A stretch of 64,000 nt of DNA from Cryobacterium sp. SO2 (GCF_026151165.2 NZ_CP117849.1:1612001-1676000); one strand, 5' to 3'. Positions 33,655 through 44,471 are shown, numbered from the stretch's first letter. The notes: a model not told the origin generated them from the sequence alone. A program made the numbers and translations.

Positions 33655-34212
33655 CTACTCAGGGGGCGCCGAGCGCGCTTCGGACACGTCGGCGCTGAGC
33701 AGCGACACCACGACGGAGTCGCCCTTCGTGGACTGCTGGCCGATCTCGGTGAATCCGAGACGGTCGTGGAAGGCCAGCGATTCGGGGTTCCGCGGCTTCA
33801 GGTTGACCTCGCAGAAGACAACGTCGACCGAAAGGGCTCGGGCGGCGTCGAACACAGCGGAATAGAGCTGAGCTCCCAGGCCCTGCCCACGGTGCTCCGC
33901 GGACACGACGATGCGGTCCACGTAGAGGAAGTCCTCGGCCCGGTCGGAGAACCACTGGTAATTCTCGCTGGCGTAATCGGCGCCGGCGGCGAAGAGGATG
34001 GCGAAGCCGAGGACAGAGTTGGGTTCCGCATCCGCCACGATCGCGATCGCGCTGTGGGCGGCGGAGAGGATGGCCGCGAGCTGGTCGGCGTCGAGCTCAT
34101 TGACTGCCGGGACCGCGGCGCTGTTGAGCTCGAGCAACTGGGCGGTGTCGGTATCGCGCACGGGGCGCAGCGCGAGTGGAGGCAAGGACAGTGTTGACGA
34201 CGGCTGGCTCAT
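33655..34212 (-). CDS. GNAT family N-acetyltransferase
   Basis: A 185-residue GNAT protein. ALRPVRDTDTAQLLELN opens the fold. The acetyl-CoA-binding motif A is YVDRIVVSAEHRGQGLGAQLYSAVF, and LKPRNPESLAFHDRLGFTEIG is motif B. The substrate is unknown. GGAGG abuts the ATG, too close to act as a ribosome site, while TATCGT ends 6 nt upstream, so a leaderless start is more likely. Confidence 0.9.
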   Translation of the reverse strand: MSQPSSTLSLPPLALRPVRDTDTAQLLELNSAAVPAVNELDADQLAAILSAAHSAIAIVADAEPNSVLGFAILFAAGADYASENYQWFSDRAEDFLYVDRIVVSAEHRGQGLGAQLYSAVFDAARALSVDVVFCEVNLKPRNPESLAFHDRLGFTEIGQQSTKGDSVVVSLLSADVSEARSAPPE

Positions 34213-34218
34213 CCTCCG

Positions 34219-34224
34219 ACGATA
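34219..34224 (-). promoter_or_regulatory. Leaderless-type -10 element (TATCGT)
   Basis: TATCGT ends 6 nt before the GNAT ATG at 34212. Confidence 0.45.
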
Positions 34225-34323
34225 ATCGATCGGCCGATCCCGCCGCTCCTAGCCGCGGCCACTGGAGAGCAGTAGGTTGCCGCTGCCGGCTGCTGCAGCG
34301 CCGGGACGAACTCGGGAGGACTC

Positions 34324-36741
<2,418 letters not shown>

Positions 36742-36748
36742 GCGTGGG

Positions 36749-37057
36749 TCAGAGCGTGTCGTCGGTCGGCGAGTCCGGCCCGTCGAGCACGGCCCGTTCG
36801 TAGTCGGCTTCGGCGGCATCCGCCACCTGCCGGGCCGCGATCACTCGTTCGCTGATCCGGTGTTCCACGGCCTCGGCCATGGCCACGTCGTCGGGGGAGG
36901 CCGTGATGAGCATGTCCTCCAAAACCTCCGGGTCGCGGTGCAGCGACTCGATCGCGGTGACCTCGGCCCTGGCCACGGCGGCGCGGCTGCGGAGAAAGGT
37001 GATCCTGGCCTCCCACCGGCTGTCGTCGCTGGTGTGGTTGCTGGTGTTGTCGCTCAC
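36749..37057 (-). CDS. Hypothetical helical protein, 102 residues
   Basis: A charged, Ala/Glu-rich, mostly helical protein (RWEARITFLRSRAAVARAEV; VAMAEAVEHRISERVIAARQVADAAEADYERA) with coiled-coil character, no Cys and no membrane segment. I recognise no family. The GTG at 37057 follows GGGAGG. It ends 7 bp from the ppsA stop in convergent orientation. Confidence 0.7.
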   Translation of the reverse strand: MSDNTSNHTSDDSRWEARITFLRSRAAVARAEVTAIESLHRDPEVLEDMLITASPDDVAMAEAVEHRISERVIAARQVADAAEADYERAVLDGPDSPTDDTL

Positions 37058-37148
37058 GGCGCCTCCCTCTTCGCAGGGAGCCTAGCGCCGCATCCGGCCC
37101 GGCGGAATGGATGTGGATAGGCCGCACGCACCCGGCGGCGAGGTCCGG

Positions 37149-37430
37149 TCAGTTGTAGGCGCGCAGCAGCTGCCAGAGACCCCGGCCGTCGTCGTGCTGG
37201 ATGTCGAAGACCAGAGACGTGCCGTCGTCCGCGGTGCCCTGGCACCGCCAGGCCGCCACGGGTTTCGGCGGGTGGGTGAGGAAGTGCAGCAGCTCGTCGG
37301 GGAGCGAGAGGGACGCCGTCAGCGGCGTGGGAGTGTCTGTCACCCGGAACCGGCGGGTGCGCCAGACCAGGCGTACGGGCGCGCCCTCCGGAGACACCCA
37401 GACCGCAACGGTTTCATTGATCAAACTCAT
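37149..37430 (-). CDS. Small DUF6504-like protein under a LexA box
   Basis: A 93-residue protein with the pattern 'VSPEGAPVRLVWRTRRFRV ... WRCQGTADDGTSLVFDIQHDDGRGLWQLLRAYN'. This recalls the DUF6504 group, small proteins often found near DinB/ImuB-type error-prone repair genes in actinobacteria (tentative, from memory). The link to DNA damage is supported by a LexA-type site 22 nt upstream of the ATG. The reading 'WRxRxFxV' and terminal 'GxWxLxRxY' suggest a compact beta fold. GAGGTGATG lies before the start. Confidence 0.75.
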   Translation of the reverse strand: MSLINETVAVWVSPEGAPVRLVWRTRRFRVTDTPTPLTASLSLPDELLHFLTHPPKPVAAWRCQGTADDGTSLVFDIQHDDGRGLWQLLRAYN

Positions 37431-37451
37431 GGAGCATCACCTCGGCAGATA

Positions 37452-37463
37452 GAACATATGTTC
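37452..37463 (-). promoter_or_regulatory. LexA (SOS) box
   Basis: GAACATATGTTC is a perfect palindrome with the 4-base centre of Gram-positive LexA boxes (CGAAC-N4-GTTCG type); the minus strand reads TTCGAACATATGTTCTA. It overlaps the likely promoter of the small gene at 37149-37430. DNA-damage induction is inferred. Confidence 0.65.
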
Positions 37464-37504
37464 GAAGTTTACTCGTTCGGGTCTGACAACGCACCTTTGA
37501 ATCC

Positions 37505-37566
37505 CGCGAACCGTGAGTTAGGCCCCAAAAACACCCGGCTTTAGGGGCTCATCTCACGGCTCGCGA
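37505..37566. repeat. Palindromic intergenic repeat, family B copy 3
   Basis: Outer arms CGCGAACCGTGAG and CTCACGGCTCGCG, inner arms GCCCC/GGGGC with A/T stretches, as at 15776 and 17873. It lies between two divergent genes, so it cannot be a terminator for either; this favours a repeat-element origin. Confidence 0.8.
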
Positions 37567-37593
37567 GACCCGGCGGAGCCGACTCACCTGCGG

Positions 37594-37638
37594 CTCATAA
37601 CCTTGCCATAGCCGCCTCATAGGAACGTCCGGCTAGAT
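37594..37638 (+). promoter_or_regulatory. Promoter region with three 11-bp-phased CATA repeats
   Basis: CATA occurs at 37596, 37607 and 37618, exactly 11 bp apart (CTCATAACC, GCCATAGCC, CTCATAGGA). This matches the direct-repeat layout bound by OmpR/PhoB-type regulators on one face of the helix. A -10-like TAGATG follows at 37633-37638, ~40 nt before the DUF4956 start. Function is inferred. Confidence 0.45.
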
Positions 37639-37678
37639 GGACATCGTTACGTTACCGATTGTTCATTTGGAGGACACC

Positions 37679-38305
37679 ATGCTGCAGGCCGCGATCATCC
37701 TGATCGATCTGCTCTTCATCAGCCTGCTCACGTTCGGGCTCTACTTCCCACGCCACCGGCGCCGTGACCTCGTCGTCGCCTACCTCGTCGTGAACGTCGG
37801 CGTGCTGGCCGTGGCGCAGGTGCTGGCCTCCAGCACGGTGGGCGTCGGCCTCGGCCTGGGCCTCTTCGGCGTGCTGTCGATCATCCGGCTGCGCTCGAGC
37901 GAGATCGAACAGCACGAGGTCGCCTACTACTTCGCGGCTCTCGCCATGGGCCTCCTCGCCGGCCTCAGCGCAGAGCCCACGGTGCTCACTGTCGTGCTGA
38001 TGGCCCTGATCACCGTCGTCGTCTACTTCGGCGACAACCCCCGGTTGTTCCGCAGCTACCGGCAGCAGACCGTGGTGCTGGATGCCGCCTTCCCAGACGA
38101 GTCCGACCTCATAGCCCACCTCGAAGGCCTGTTGGGCGCCCGGGTGCACGGTGTGCACGTGCGCAGCCTCGACCTGGTGAACGACACCACCCTCGTGGAC
38201 GTGCGCTACCAGGTGGGCGCCCCGCGTTCACTGGCTCCCACGCTGGCCCCCGCCCGCACGACCGGTGTCACCGGCGCGCCGGTTCTGCAGGAGACCAGCC
38301 GATGA
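37679..38305 (+). CDS. DUF4956 membrane protein
   Basis: A 208-residue integral membrane protein with four or more helices (AAIILIDLLFISLLTFGLYF; LVVAYLVVNVGVLAVAQVLA; GLGLGLFGVLSIIRLRS; YYFAALAMGLLAGL; TVVLMALITVVVYF) and a soluble C-terminal domain. The signature GLFGVLSIIRLRSSEIEQHEVAYYF is typical of DUF4956. The family nearly always neighbours VTC-domain and CotH-like genes; its role is unknown. ATG 37679 has GGAGGA at 37669-37674. Its stop overlaps the VTC start (ATGA), so the two are coupled. Confidence 0.9.
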   Translation: MLQAAIILIDLLFISLLTFGLYFPRHRRRDLVVAYLVVNVGVLAVAQVLASSTVGVGLGLGLFGVLSIIRLRSSEIEQHEVAYYFAALAMGLLAGLSAEPTVLTVVLMALITVVVYFGDNPRLFRSYRQQTVVLDAAFPDESDLIAHLEGLLGARVHGVHVRSLDLVNDTTLVDVRYQVGAPRSLAPTLAPARTTGVTGAPVLQETSR

Positions 38306-39126
38306 GCGCCGTCGAGCTGGGCGCCGGGCCCGCCGGGGTGACCCTCGACGTGCCGCTCGAGCGGCTGGACACCATCGGCCTGGCCGAGCTCACCGAGCGA
38401 GCCAGCCTGCTCACCAGGATCGACCGCAAGTACGTGCTTCCGCGCAGCGAACTCGATTCGGTGCTGGCCGACCTCGACGAAGGCGTACGGGTGCTCGACA
38501 TCGACGGGGTGCGCTCCAGCGAATACGAGTCCGTGTACTTCGACACCCCGGAGCTCACCAGCTTCATGATGGCGGCGCACCCTCGCCGCCGCCGGTTCAA
38601 GATCCGCACCCGCACCTATGTCGACTCCGCTCAGAGCTACCTCGAAGTGAAGACCCGCGGCGGCAGGGGAGTGACGGTCAAGGACCGCCTGCCGTACGGC
38701 ATCGACGACAGGGCGCGACTCACCTCGGAGGGCCGCCGGTACACCGACACCGTGCTCGACGAGGCCGACATCACCGGAGCTGAGGGGCAGGACCTGGTGC
38801 CGACCCTCACGACGCGATACCTGCGCACGACCCTGTTCATTCCGGAGTCCAGCAGCAGGGCCACCATCGACACCGGTCTGTCCTGGTCGAGCGTGCCCGG
38901 CAGGAACGCTCCAGGGGCCGGCGCCCCGCAGCTCAGGCTGGACCGGCCGCGACTGGCGATCGTGGAGACCAAGTCCGGCTCACGGGCATCCGCCGTCGAC
39001 CGGATTCTCTGGGCACACGGCCATCGCCCGGCCACCATTTCGAAGTACGGCACCGGCATGGCCGCCCTCCGCAGCGACCTGCCCGACAACAAGTGGGCCC
39101 CGGTGCTGCGCCGGTACTTCCGCTAG
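38302..39126 (+). CDS. VTC domain protein (polyphosphate polymerase-like)
   Basis: A 274-residue protein with a VTC domain, the triphosphate-tunnel fold that makes polyphosphate in yeast vacuoles. Basic and acidic tunnel residues are visible: RIDRKYVLP, SVYFDTPELTSF, RRRRFKIRTRTYVDS, YLEVKTRGGRG, and RLAIVETKSG near the C-terminus. It has no membrane helix. In bacteria this domain is paired with DUF4956 and CotH proteins, and the substrate is not established. It overlaps the upstream gene by 4 nt and lies 52 nt before the secreted beta-helix protein. Confidence 0.9.
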   Translation: MSAVELGAGPAGVTLDVPLERLDTIGLAELTERASLLTRIDRKYVLPRSELDSVLADLDEGVRVLDIDGVRSSEYESVYFDTPELTSFMMAAHPRRRRFKIRTRTYVDSAQSYLEVKTRGGRGVTVKDRLPYGIDDRARLTSEGRRYTDTVLDEADITGAEGQDLVPTLTTRYLRTTLFIPESSSRATIDTGLSWSSVPGRNAPGAGAPQLRLDRPRLAIVETKSGSRASAVDRILWAHGHRPATISKYGTGMAALRSDLPDNKWAPVLRRYFR

Positions 39127-39178
39127 GCGCTCTGCGCCTCTCTTTCTTGACTGACACACCATCGATTGTGAGTACCCC

Positions 39179-41035
39179 ATGAAGAAATCCCTGAAGACCT
39201 GCACCTACCGGGTGCTGCCGTTCCTCGTCACTGCGGCCCTGTTGACCGGGTGCACCGCCGTCGCGGCGACCACCGACTCGTCGGGAACCACCACCTCGGC
39301 CACTGCCGCGGTCGCCGTCGACGACTCGACCACGGCCGCCGAAGTGCTCGCCGCCAACCAGGAGACCCACGACGACGCCGACGACTACGAGTGGGACGAC
39401 GCCGATGTGGTGGCGATCACGCTCGACGGCGACGGGGCATCCACCGACAGCGCCTCGACCGACAGCGGCGCCGTGACCATCTCCGGCAGCACCGTGACCA
39501 TCACAGCGGCCGGCACCTACGAACTGACCGGCACCCTCGACGACGGCCAGATCGTCGTCGCCTCCTCCGGCGAAGGCACCGTGCGCCTGATCCTCAACGG
39601 CGTCGAGGTCACGAACTCCGCCGGAGCTGCGCTCGTCGTCTCCGAGGCCGACGAAGCGATGATCGTGCTCGCCGACGGGTCCACGAACTCGCTGGCCGAC
39701 ACCGACAGCTACGCGGAGGACGATGACGCGAACGCCGCGCTCTACAGCGCCGCCGACCTCACTATCACCGGCACGGGCTCGCTCGACGTGACCGGCAACG
39801 GGAACGACGGCATCACCAGCGCCGACGGCCTGGTCATCAACTCCGGCACCATCACGGTGACGGCCGTCGATGACGGCATCCGCGGCAAGGATTACCTCGT
39901 CGTGGACGGCGGGACCATCACCGTGACAGCCGGCGGCGACGGTCTCAAGTCCGACAACGAGGAGGACGTCACCCGTGGCTACATCGCTCTCACGGGCGGC
40001 ACCGTCGACGTGACAGCGGCCGGAGACGGCATGCAGGCCTTCACCGACATCGTGTTCTCGGGTGCCGACGTCACGGTGGAGTCCGGCGGTGGCCACACGG
40101 CCGCCGTGTCAGAGGATGTCTCGGCGAAGGGCGTCAAGTCCGGGGTGGTGACCGTCGTCGACGGTGGCACCCTCACCGTCGACGCGGCGGATGACGCGCT
40201 GCACTCCGACGGCACCGTGCGGATCGCCTCCGGTGACGTGACCCTCGCGGCCGGTGACGACGGTGTGCACGCCGACTCGGCGCTGGATATCATCGGCGGC
40301 ACCACCACCGTCACGACCTCGAACGAGGGCCTGGAGAGCATGGCCATCAGCATCGGCGGGGGAACCGTCTCGGTCACCTCCAGTGACGACGGCCTCAACG
40401 CCTCCAGCGGCAGCACCACCACCACCGAGACCGGTGACGCCGCCGCCCAGGGTGGCGGAGGCGGCGGTATGGACTCCGATGGTGGGGAGACCATCACCAT
40501 CACCGGCGGCACCACCGTGATCAACGCGGACGGCGACGGCTTCGACTCCAACGGGTCCGCCACCATGAGCGGCGGCACCCTCGTGGTGAACGGCCCGACC
40601 AACAGCGGCAACGGCGCGCTCGACGTGAACGGCACCTTCACCGTCACCGGCGGCACCCTGCTCGCCGCCGGCAGTGCCGGGATGGCCGTGTCGCCCGAAG
40701 CCGGGTCCGAGCAGAGCTTCGTGGCGATCGCGCTCGATTCCACCGAGGCAGCCGGCACCGTCGTGCAGCTCGTGGACAGCGCCGGTGACGTCGTGATGGC
40801 GTTCGAATCGATCAAGGACTTCCAGTCAGTGGTCTTCTCCTCCGACGAGCTCGTCGACGGCGAGACCTACAGCGTGTACGTGGGCGGAACCGCGTCGGGC
40901 GAGATCGCTGACGGCGTCTACAGTGACGGCGACTACTCCGCAGCGACGAACTCCACGACGGTCACGGCCGGTGTGGCCGCGACGGGCACCATGGGCGGCG
41001 GCGGCGGTGGCGCCGGCGGAGGAGGACCCCGCTAA
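39179..41035 (+). CDS. Secreted beta-helix lipoprotein (carbohydrate-binding DUF4353-like)
   Basis: A 618-residue lipoprotein. The signal peptide has lipobox LLTGC (Cys ~23). An acidic, Thr/Ala/Asp-rich mature chain carries many parallel beta-helix repeats of the type 'GTVTVTAAGDGL' (SADGLVINSGTITVTAVDDGIRG; TVTTSNEGLESMAISIGG; SDDGLNASSG). It ends in a Gly-rich tail (GGGGGGAGGGG). This matches the 'carbohydrate-binding domain-containing' partner of CotH/VTC/DUF4956 cassettes and is a plausible surface substrate of the CotH-like kinase at 21.3 kb (inference). The high Asp/Ser/Thr content would suit phosphorylation or metal binding. Confidence 0.88.
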   Translation: MKKSLKTCTYRVLPFLVTAALLTGCTAVAATTDSSGTTTSATAAVAVDDSTTAAEVLAANQETHDDADDYEWDDADVVAITLDGDGASTDSASTDSGAVTISGSTVTITAAGTYELTGTLDDGQIVVASSGEGTVRLILNGVEVTNSAGAALVVSEADEAMIVLADGSTNSLADTDSYAEDDDANAALYSAADLTITGTGSLDVTGNGNDGITSADGLVINSGTITVTAVDDGIRGKDYLVVDGGTITVTAGGDGLKSDNEEDVTRGYIALTGGTVDVTAAGDGMQAFTDIVFSGADVTVESGGGHTAAVSEDVSAKGVKSGVVTVVDGGTLTVDAADDALHSDGTVRIASGDVTLAAGDDGVHADSALDIIGGTTTVTTSNEGLESMAISIGGGTVSVTSSDDGLNASSGSTTTTETGDAAAQGGGGGGMDSDGGETITITGGTTVINADGDGFDSNGSATMSGGTLVVNGPTNSGNGALDVNGTFTVTGGTLLAAGSAGMAVSPEAGSEQSFVAIALDSTEAAGTVVQLVDSAGDVVMAFESIKDFQSVVFSSDELVDGETYSVYVGGTASGEIADGVYSDGDYSAATNSTTVTAGVAATGTMGGGGGGAGGGGPR

Positions 41036-41056
41036 CCGATCGGACTACTGGCTCCC

Positions 41057-41078
41057 GGCCGGCCCCCAGGGGTCGGCC
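41057..41078 (+). terminator. Hairpin after the beta-helix lipoprotein gene
   Basis: GGCCGGCCCC and GGGGTCGGCC can pair (one G-U) around a tight loop and are followed by GTTTG. It is a probable terminator for the DUF4956-VTC-lipoprotein operon. Confidence 0.5.
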
Positions 41079-41106
41079 GTTTGTCGCGCTGTCCTGCCGG
41101 CGGCGC

Positions 41107-41112
41107 TACCAT
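41107..41112 (+). promoter_or_regulatory. Leaderless-type -10 element (TACCAT)
   Basis: TACCAT ends exactly 6 nt before the ATG at 41119. Confidence 0.5.
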
Positions 41113-41118
41113 CGCGGC

Positions 41119-41523
41119 ATGATTCGCATCCTGTTGCGTGCGCTGATCTTCCTGCTCTCGGCTGCCCTCGGATTGTGGGTGGCGTCGCTCGTCCTGCCCG
41201 ACCTCACGCTCACGGCGAGCGGCTTCGTCACGGCCATGCTCGTGTTCGCCGTCGCCCAGAGCGTGCTCTCGCCATTCCTGGCCAAGGTGGTCGCGCGGGG
41301 TGCGCCGGCATTCCTGGGCGGCATCGGGCTGGTGTCCACCTTCGTGGCCCTGTGGCTCGCCTCGCTGTTCCCCGGCGGTCTCACCATCGAGGGCTGGCAG
41401 ACCTGGATCCTCGCCGCGCTCGTGGTCTGGCTGGTCACGGCCCTGGCCACGCTGTTGCTGCCGCTGGTGTTGCTGCGCGACGCGAAGGAGGCGCGCACCG
41501 GCGCATCCAGGCCGGCGCCGTGA
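41119..41523 (+). CDS. Phage-holin-family (PspC-neighbour type) small membrane protein
   Basis: A 134-residue protein with four hydrophobic helices (LIFLLSAALGLWVASLVL; GFVTAMLVFAVAQSVLSPFL; FLGGIGLVSTFVALWLASLF; ILAALVVWLVTALATLLLPLVLL). The pattern fits the Phage_holin_4_2 superfamily, found widely as single chromosomal genes with no phage context; no lysin or phage gene is nearby. The stop TGA abuts the stop of the convergent MFS gene; together they read TGATCA. Confidence 0.8.
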   Translation: MIRILLRALIFLLSAALGLWVASLVLPDLTLTASGFVTAMLVFAVAQSVLSPFLAKVVARGAPAFLGGIGLVSTFVALWLASLFPGGLTIEGWQTWILAALVVWLVTALATLLLPLVLLRDAKEARTGASRPAP

Positions 41524-42723
41524 TCAGGCGCGGCGGAGGCCCACGGCGGTGAGGGCCAGGCAGCCGGCGCAGGCGACGGCCAGCAGCGAGAGCATGACCG
41601 GGTAGCCGGCGAAGTCGCTCAGGCTGGCGAAGGCCACGGGGAGCAGGAAGCCGACGTAGGTGAGGCTGTAGTAGACGCCGGTGATCCCGGCGAGGTCGGT
41701 GGGGGTGGAGATGCGCTGGATTTCCACGAGCCCGGCCACCACGGTGATGCCGTATGCGGCGCCGAGCAGGATGCCCGTGATGAGGGCGAACACCGGGGAG
41801 AGGGTGACGGCCGTGGCGACGGCGCTCAGCACACCCACCAGCATGAGGCCCATGCCCACCAGGAGGGCCCGGCCGTGCGTGATCGAGTTGAGGCGGGAGA
41901 CCTGCGGTTGCACGAGCGCGCCGGTGCCCAGGGTGACCACGGTGAGCAGGGTGGCGAAGGCGAGGTTGAGCTCGCCGAGCTGTGTTTCCACGAGCTTGGG
42001 CATCATGGCGTAGGCGATGCCCGCGGCACCGAACACCCAGGGGGCCGTGGGCAGCACCACGCGCAGGAAGCGCCGGTGCCCGGCGAGGGGAACCTGCAGG
42101 TCGAGCCAGAGGGAGCCGTGCGCCCGGCTGCGTGGCACTGTCTCCGGTGCGCGGAGCAGTGCGGGCAGGATGAGCAGGCTCAGGACGATGTGCACGGCGT
42201 AGGGGAGCAGGGTGGGCAGCGGGCCCCACTGGGCGAGAACGCCGGAGACCCCCGCGCCCAGTCCGAAGCCGACGGTGAGGGTGAGTGCCGGGCGGCGGGC
42301 GCCGGCCGTGGGGCGGGCGGCCAGGTCGAACGGTGCGCTGGAGAGTTCCTTGAGCCAGGCCGTGCCGACGGACATTGCCACGCCAACGCTCAGGCCGGCG
42401 AGGAACCGGCCCAGGCAGATGACGAGCTCGCTGGAGAACCCGAGTCCGAGCAGGATGCTCGCCACGATGCCGGCGATGACGCCAGCGACCACGAGAGGCT
42501 TGCGGCCGTAGCGGTCGGAGAGGGCGCCGGCCAGTAGGAGGCCGGGAACGAGGCCGACGACGTAGAACCCGAGGAACAGGTCGGCCGTGACCGTGGAGTA
42601 ATGGCCGAGGGTCTCGTACATGTGCAGCAGCGGGGTGAAGTGGTTGCCGCCCCAGGCCATGACGAAGAGGGCGGGGGCTGCGAGCTGCCACGGGGGGATG
42701 ACGCGGGGAGTACGGGGGGACAT
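41524..42723 (-). CDS. MFS transporter
   Basis: A 399-residue major facilitator with 12 predicted helices. The loop 2-3 motif is LAGALSDRYGRKPLVV, and GFYVVGLVPGLLL, FLAGLSVGVAMSVGTAWLKE and GAAYGITVVAGLVEI are inner segments. The substrate is unknown; drug or metabolite efflux is likely. It lies 47 nt downstream of the GntR regulator on the same strand, so the regulator probably controls it. Confidence 0.92.
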   Translation of the reverse strand: MSPRTPRVIPPWQLAAPALFVMAWGGNHFTPLLHMYETLGHYSTVTADLFLGFYVVGLVPGLLLAGALSDRYGRKPLVVAGVIAGIVASILLGLGFSSELVICLGRFLAGLSVGVAMSVGTAWLKELSSAPFDLAARPTAGARRPALTLTVGFGLGAGVSGVLAQWGPLPTLLPYAVHIVLSLLILPALLRAPETVPRSRAHGSLWLDLQVPLAGHRRFLRVVLPTAPWVFGAAGIAYAMMPKLVETQLGELNLAFATLLTVVTLGTGALVQPQVSRLNSITHGRALLVGMGLMLVGVLSAVATAVTLSPVFALITGILLGAAYGITVVAGLVEIQRISTPTDLAGITGVYYSLTYVGFLLPVAFASLSDFAGYPVMLSLLAVACAGCLALTAVGLRRA

Positions 42724-42770
42724 GGGGCTTTCCGGTCGGTGCGGGTGTAGAGGAGCCGGGTGCGGCAGGG

Positions 42771-43439
42771 TCAGAGCGAGCGGTGCACGCGGTGCCCGCT
42801 TTCCAGGTGCAGGCGGAGCGCCGTGTCATAGGCGGCGGTGTCGCCGGCGCGCAGGTGGTCGGCCAGCACGCGGTGCTCGTCGATGAGCCTGGTGATGCTG
42901 TCGGGGTCGCGGGCGGCGACCCTGTGCACGAGGCGTTCCAACCGGGGACCGAGACGCGCGTAGATGTCGTCGATCACCCGGTTCCCGGTTTCGTCCACGA
43001 TGCGGGAGTGGAACCTGTGGTCGGCGCGGGCGTAGGCCAGCAGGTCGTCCGCGGCCGCGGCATCCGTCTGCACCTGGATGAGGGCACGCAACTCGGCGTC
43101 GACGGAATCCACCTGGTGCGGGCGCTCGCCGAGCAGCTGGACGGCCTTGGTCTCCAGGAGTGCGCGCACCTGCAGCAGCTCGGCGGTCTCGGTGTCGTCG
43201 ATGGCCGTGACCACGGCGCCCTTCTTGGGGAAGAGGCGGAGCAACCCGGCGGACTCGAGGGAGAGGAAGGCCTCGCGCACCGGGGTACGGCTCAACCCGA
43301 GGGTCGCCGCGACGTCGCCTTCGGTGATGAGGGCGCTCGCGGCCAGGTCGCCGGAGATGATCGCGTCGGCGACGTGGCTGTAGGCGCGCTCGACGGCCGA
43401 GGGGCCGGACGGGCGGGCACGGGAGATGGACGGGGGCAT
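42771..43439 (-). CDS. GntR family (FadR subfamily) transcriptional regulator
   Basis: A 222-residue regulator. The N-terminal winged helix-turn-helix covers residues ~15-80 (YSHVADAIISGDLAASALITEGDVAATLGLSRTPVREAFLSLESAGLL), and the C-terminal FCD domain carries the metal/ligand residues (LLETKAVQLL; YARADHRFHSRIVDETGN; EHRVLADHLRAGD). ATG 43439 follows GGAGG. The upstream gap holds a dyad operator, consistent with autoregulation and control of the downstream MFS gene. Confidence 0.93.
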   Translation of the reverse strand: MPPSISRARPSGPSAVERAYSHVADAIISGDLAASALITEGDVAATLGLSRTPVREAFLSLESAGLLRLFPKKGAVVTAIDDTETAELLQVRALLETKAVQLLGERPHQVDSVDAELRALIQVQTDAAAADDLLAYARADHRFHSRIVDETGNRVIDDIYARLGPRLERLVHRVAARDPDSITRLIDEHRVLADHLRAGDTAAYDTALRLHLESGHRVHRSL

Positions 43440-43464
43440 GCCTCCATCGTATCGAGAAAAGTGG

Positions 43465-43480
43465 TTGATAAATGCATCAA
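43465..43480. promoter_or_regulatory. Candidate GntR operator
   Basis: TTGAT-N6-ATCAA, extended on both sides by GG and AACC, lies 25-42 nt before the gntR ATG. This is the expected position for autoregulation. Confidence 0.5.
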
Positions 43481-43625
43481 TAACCGCAACATGCGTCCCG
43501 GCTGGTCTGCCGGAGCCGTCAGCGGCGTGCGCAGTAGAGTTCAGACACCGTGAGTCGACGATGCCTCGCCCAAAGAACCGGCCGGCCGCACCGTCACATA
43601 TCCCGGCCAGAGTGGAGTGCGTCAG

Positions 43626-44471
43626 ATGAGCGAACGAACGATTGTGATCACCGGGGCGAGCGACGGCATCGGCGCGGCTGCAGCGCGGGCGCTCAGCCAG
43701 TCCGGCGAACGGGTGGTGATCGTGGGGCGCTCGCCGCAGAAGACCGCGGCCATCGCCGCCGAACTCGGTGCTGACCACTTCATTGCCGACTTCAGCCGGC
43801 TGGCCGACGTGCGCACCCTGGCGGCAGAGCTCCTCCAGCGCTACCCGCGCATCGATGTGCTGGCCAACAACGCCGGCGGCATCATGGGAAACCGCGAGCT
43901 CACCGTCGACGGCCACGAGAAGACCATCCAGGTGAACCACCTGGCGCCTTTTCTGCTCACCACGCTGCTGATGGACCGTCTCATCGCCAGCCGGGCGTCG
44001 GTGATCAACACGTCGAGCACGGCGAACCGGTTCGGCCGCATCAACCTCGACGACCTCGAGAATGAACGCAAGTACTCGCCGAACAAGGCCTACGGCGACG
44101 CGAAGCTCGCCAACATCCTCTTCACCCGGGAGCTGCACCGTCGGTACAGCGCACGGGGCATCGTGACGGCCGCGTTCCACCCGGGCGTCGTCGCCACGAG
44201 CTTCTCCACCGACTCGACCAGCATCATGCGGCTGATCTACCAGACGGCGCTCAAGCGCATGCTGATCAGCCCGGAGAAGGGCGCGGACACCCTGGTCTGG
44301 CTTGCGAGCACGGCCGCCGGCGTCGACTGGCAGTCCGGCGAGTACTACGAGAAGCGTCGCGTGCACTCCACCAACAGCCAGGCAGCGGATGCCGGCCTCG
44401 CGACCGCGCTCTGGGAGCGGAGCGTCGACATGGTCGCCACCGACCTGCTCCCGCAGGAGAGCACCTCCTAG
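43626..44471 (+). CDS. Short-chain dehydrogenase/reductase (retinol dehydrogenase-like)
   Basis: A 281-residue SDR. Cofactor motif TGASDGIG, NNAGG, the catalytic Ser in NTSSTANRFG and YGDAK for Tyr/Lys are visible. The loop after the catalytic residues (RELHRRYSARGIVTAAFHPGVVATSF) is like that of 'retinol dehydrogenase/WW-domain oxidoreductase-like' SDRs. The physiological substrate is unknown. ATG 43626 has GGAG at 43614-43617. It is divergent from the gntR-MFS pair. Confidence 0.9.
   Translation: MSERTIVITGASDGIGAAAARALSQSGERVVIVGRSPQKTAAIAAELGADHFIADFSRLADVRTLAAELLQRYPRIDVLANNAGGIMGNRELTVDGHEKTIQVNHLAPFLLTTLLMDRLIASRASVINTSSTANRFGRINLDDLENERKYSPNKAYGDAKLANILFTRELHRRYSARGIVTAAFHPGVVATSFSTDSTSIMRLIYQTALKRMLISPEKGADTLVWLASTAAGVDWQSGEYYEKRRVHSTNSQAADAGLATALWERSVDMVATDLLPQESTS

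Noticed and set aside
34213..34323. DosR-like box (GGGACGAACTCGGG) before ppsA
   Set aside because: It matches the core in only about half of the positions and lacks dyad symmetry.
41119..41523. Holin-like gene as evidence for a prophage
   Set aside because: No lysin, tail, capsid, integrase or repressor gene lies nearby; such proteins are common single chromosomal genes.
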